Of a stretch of 64,000 bases of DNA, positions 61,015-64,000 are shown in pieces (the stretch's first letter is position 1; each line of letters opens with the position of its first letter). Source of the DNA: Gnetum montanum (taxonomy: Eukaryota; Streptophyta; Gnetopsida; Gnetales; Gnetaceae); NCBI GenBank assembly GCA_015680685.1, contig MNCI01007747.1, forward strand, positions 248,001 through 312,000. Direction: 5' to 3'. The translations under genes were made by a program, and so were the position numbers. The notes under the pieces were generated by a model. The model was not told where the DNA came from. It made no database searches and was given only the letters and a program-made list of their open reading frames with translations.

Positions 61015-63300
61015 ATGCCTTCTTCTCATAAGAGCAACTCACCACCTAAGGATCACACACGAGACAGTCGGCAAGATAAAATGCATAACCAAACTAAGCC
61101 AAGTCCTAAACAATATAGGATGACATATACTCATCCCGATGAGTATATTCCTAATTTTACTTTTGTTCTTCATCAAGACAAACAACTGCAGTGGAGAGAT
61201 TTGGAAGGTAACATCGTGTTACCCCCAGATCAATCAATCTATCGCATGCTTTTCCGTGCCTTGGTACAGATTGGCATGCAAGAGCATTTCGTGGAATACG
61301 TTGCGGAAGATTTTGACATGAGGAATTATTATCCCATAGATGCCCAATGTATGAGAGACTTAAGGCAGGAGAGTCAACATGCTTCTTTGAAGGGCAAAGC
61401 CCCGCACATCCTTAGTGAAATAGGAGACGAGGAACCCTTTATCATGGGTTCTTTAGCAAACGATGTTCCCCATCCTAACAATGGTGAGGAGGAATGGTAT
61501 TAGAACCTACGATCAACAATACATATCATTGGTTCTGATGCCCGTGAACACTAGCTGTTCACGGAGGGAACAACCACTCATGCTAAGGATGGACACTTTG
61601 ATCGTCACAACAATCGGGGCCATAGCAGCTGAAGAGAAGGCAAGAAACATCATCATGGCGATGGTTCCCCTTCTTCTTCCCCTTCTTCACATCATTCNGG
61701 GAGAGTAGGGAACAATGCAGACATCACAGGTGTCATGAAAGAGAAAATCATGACGAACCCCTACTTGCAACTTGAAGTATGCTTGACATAACGGAGGTAG
61801 TTAGGATTCCCACAAGGCATTTAAAGGATAACTGGATCAAATGATTAGACATGAACAACATCCCACGGTTTGAAGGGGGATACAACGCTGATCCACAAAA
61901 TCATTTACAGGCATTCCATGATGCCTGTTCCTTGTAGAATATGGAAAATGAGTGGGAAAAAATTAAGTTGTTCCCAAGAACACTCACCAAAGAAGCAGAG
62001 AGTTGGTACTGGTCCTTAGAACCGTAAACCATCAGGAGGTGGAGTATGATGCTAGAACTGTTCAATGAAAAGTATCAAACGTACTCCAGAGTGTCCAATT
62101 TGCGTAAGTAGATCCAAGGCTGGAAGCAAGGTATACATGAACCCTTGGATGCTGCCATGGCCCGCTATTACACATTGTTACATCATTGCCCAAGCCATGG
62201 GTATGCTCAGCGGGATCAACTTCACCGCATCATGGATGGGCTAAGGAATGAAACTCGAAGAACCCTTGGGACATATGCCCAAGGGAGACTCTCACAACTT
62301 AGAGCCCATGAAGTACGTAGCTTGTTGGAGCAAGTAGCAAATGAAGAAGGTGAGCTACGCAAAAGGGAAAGTGTGGAAGAGTACAACCATGATCCCTCCC
62401 TTCGAAAGAAGGGAGTGAAATTTTGTGATGAAGAGGATGAGTCACCAATCGAAGAGTTGGTGAATCGAAAAACTTTGCTGATCCAAAAGTTAACAACCGA
62501 GGTATCAGCAAAAGTAGACCAAATGTGGGATTCCTTAGACTCAAGAATTGAAACATTCTTGAAAATTGTAGAATATTCTAAGGTTGAATAAAGTAGTGAC
62601 AAAGGTAAGAAAAAGTGGAGAGATTTAGGCCCTGCACATAACAAGGGTAAGGCAAAAATCACTAACTTCGATGTGGCTAAGGATTCTGATTCAGATGATA
62701 ATGGTGGATGTAAGATCTACCATTATGACCATCCTAAGGGATCTTGCCCCATCATCTCACATCTACAGGAGTCTGGGGTGTATGTGCTCAATCCAAGACT
62801 CAACCAACAGCAAACACCCCGAAGGTTACCTTATCCACAAGGTAACCCAAGGCAATTCCACCAACCCTTAACATATTATCCAAGTGGAACTCCACCATAG
62901 CCCATCAGACAACATCAGTAGTGGCAATACCCCCAGTCATGGAGGATGCCATTGCCAACACAACAGTACCCTTACTGGCAGCTCGATCCTTATGGTTATT
63001 ATGTGCAGCAGCCGATTTCTCCAAGTGACTCTATGGGTCACACAACCCCTAACCATCACTACCAAGTTTGGGAGTACTTCAAAAGGACTCCTTCTCCTCC
63101 GGGACACATCTCACACTCATTCCATCCTCCTAATCTATCCACATCTCTTCCACCACAAGTAGTTCCCATAACACCTCCTACCCCAACAATGCAAGGGGAA
63201 CTTCCTTCTCAACTACAGCAACGTCACGCTGCGAGAGCTGTAAATATCCAACCTGCTACTGGTTCTGACAAATGTAGAAAGAGAAGACCTTAATTTAGAA
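61015..63300 (+). pseudogene. Ty3 copy B gag, lightly broken
   Basis: Capsid polyprotein. The ATG at 61015 lies 140 bp after the LTR; MPSSHKSNSPPKDHTRD leads to YTHPDEYIPNFTFVLHQDK and an open run to 61501 (TAG). The retrotransposon gag core is recognisable from MNNIPRFEGGYNADPQNHLQ (~61850) through EAESWYWSLEP and MLELFNEKYQTYSR (~62050) to an open stretch at 62145-62591 (RYYTLLHHCPSHGY, ETRRTLGTYAQGRLSQLR, VDQMWDSLDSRIETFLKI). A Pro/Gln-rich C-terminal part follows, with a possible but non-canonical Cys/His cluster (CKIYHYDHPKGSC, ~62710). About seven stops or shifts separate these pieces. An undetermined base lies at 61698. It is clearly younger than copy A. Confidence 0.85.
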
Positions 63301-64000
63301 CCAAAAGCCTAGACAAACTCTCGCAACAACAAGCAGTTGAGGCCATGTACACTCCTCCACCATCTAACACTTCGGAACACCCTTCAATCCAACAGAGCGT
63401 AACGCATACGGTTATGCTAATGCATACTATAACCGACTGGATCAAGGTAGGCTACCTTCCTAGGAAACTAACTAACCCTGGGAGTCCCTTAATATATTTG
63501 CATATTGCCGAAAATAAACCACATAGGGATCTTCTTGACTTAGGTTCCGGAGTCAACTTAATTTCACGAGAGATGTATCAAGCCTGGAACTTGCTGCAAC
63601 TCAAGAAGAGCAACATTCCACTAGAGCTGGCAGACCCGTCTATCACCATTTCCTTGGGATTGGTGGAGGACATCATTACCACTGTGTGTGGTTGGTCTTA
63701 CCCAGCTGATTTCCTGGTGATTGTAGTTAACAACAATGAAGGAGACTTCCCAATTATAATGGGAAGGGCATGGCTTAGTATAGTAGACGCATGCTTGAGG
63801 ATCCGTGATCTTTCCTTGGAAATCTCTAAGATAAACATATGTGGAAAGATCGAGAAGAGGAAAGTTCCATGCATCACATACAGTAATTCATCAGGTAATG
63901 ACATGGAGGAAATGCCTTCATGTAATAGGTGTGCCCAGTAAACATTGAAACAAAGATGCTTGTATGTAGCAACCACACAAGAAGAAGTAGACACCCCATG
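63301..64000 (+). pseudogene. Ty3 copy B aspartic protease, continues beyond window
   Basis: Open from about 63345 to 63941. Active site LLDLGSGVNLIS (~63535), GWSYPADFLVIVVN (~63690) and FPIIMGRAWLS (~63750) form a complete retropepsin pattern. A TAA at 63939 interrupts the passage to RT, which would lie outside the window; whether it is natural or a mutation cannot be told here. This is the best-preserved coding piece of the family in the window. Confidence 0.8.

Noticed and set aside
1-64000. Host protein-coding gene, tRNA or rRNA
   Set aside because: None recognised on either strand; every coherent coding trace belongs to a mobile or viral element or is of unknown, decayed origin.

Overview
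This 64-kb window is repeat-dominated nuclear DNA of a plant with a large genome. A gymnosperm fits best (old, decayed LTR elements, an L1 LINE with plant-type ORF1, several copies of a pararetrovirus), but the sequence alone does not prove this. I found no intact host gene, tRNA, rRNA or CRISPR array. Almost every coding trace is broken by stops and frameshifts, so the features are mostly pseudogenes of mobile elements.

Layout. (1) 1-3.1 kb: AT-rich spacer with an old LTR fragment at 2.41-2.85 kb. (2) 3.1-9.6 kb: a GC-rich plant L1 LINE: ORF1 with a DUF4283-like domain and a CCHC knuckle, a 262-base assembly gap, ORF2 with endonuclease, reverse transcriptase (YADD) and zf-RVT, then an in-frame extension and a coiled coil. 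(3) 10.1-12.3 kb: a decayed Ty3/gypsy pol. (4) 12.5-13.6 kb: a degenerate tandem repeat. (5) 13.7-39.9 kb: five copies (E1-E5) of an endogenous pararetrovirus (Caulimoviridae-like) in the order E1> <E2 <E3 <E4 E5>. Each carries parts of one polyprotein: an acidic N-terminal region, a 30K-movement-like domain, a coiled coil, a coat protein with CCHC knuckle, an aspartic protease, RT and the start of RNase H. No integrase was seen. Leaders carry a tRNA-Met-type primer site and a poly(A) signal; only one copy keeps a TATA promoter. (6) 40.6-40.8 kb: a minisatellite. (7) 41.5-53.5 kb: a minus-strand Ty3/gypsy element (copy A), Athila/Tat-like by its tRNA-Asp-type primer site and RT/IN wording, with gag, protease, RT, RNase H and integrase. 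It is followed by a further decayed ORF (44.82-42.1 kb) that appears to have its own TATA box and 5'-UTR intron. (8) 53.5-59.4 kb: spacer with a repeat-rich promoter at 56.1-56.34 kb and a 260-bp duplication. (9) 59.39-64 kb: a second, younger copy of the same Ty3 family (copy B, plus strand), with its 5' LTR, primer site, gag and protease; it runs off the window.

The most interesting points are the rearranged pararetroviral array, with a near-perfect head-to-head palindrome and a deletion junction shared by two copies; the copy B LTR, which is almost wholly an imperfect palindrome; short-repeat arrays of changing sequence upstream of TATA boxes; the extra ORFs attached to the LINE and to Ty3 copy A; and a strong excess of TAG among inactivating stops, as expected if CAG and TGG codons decay by C-to-T change in methylated CHG sites. 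Functional statements rest on motif recognition by eye; no database search was possible.
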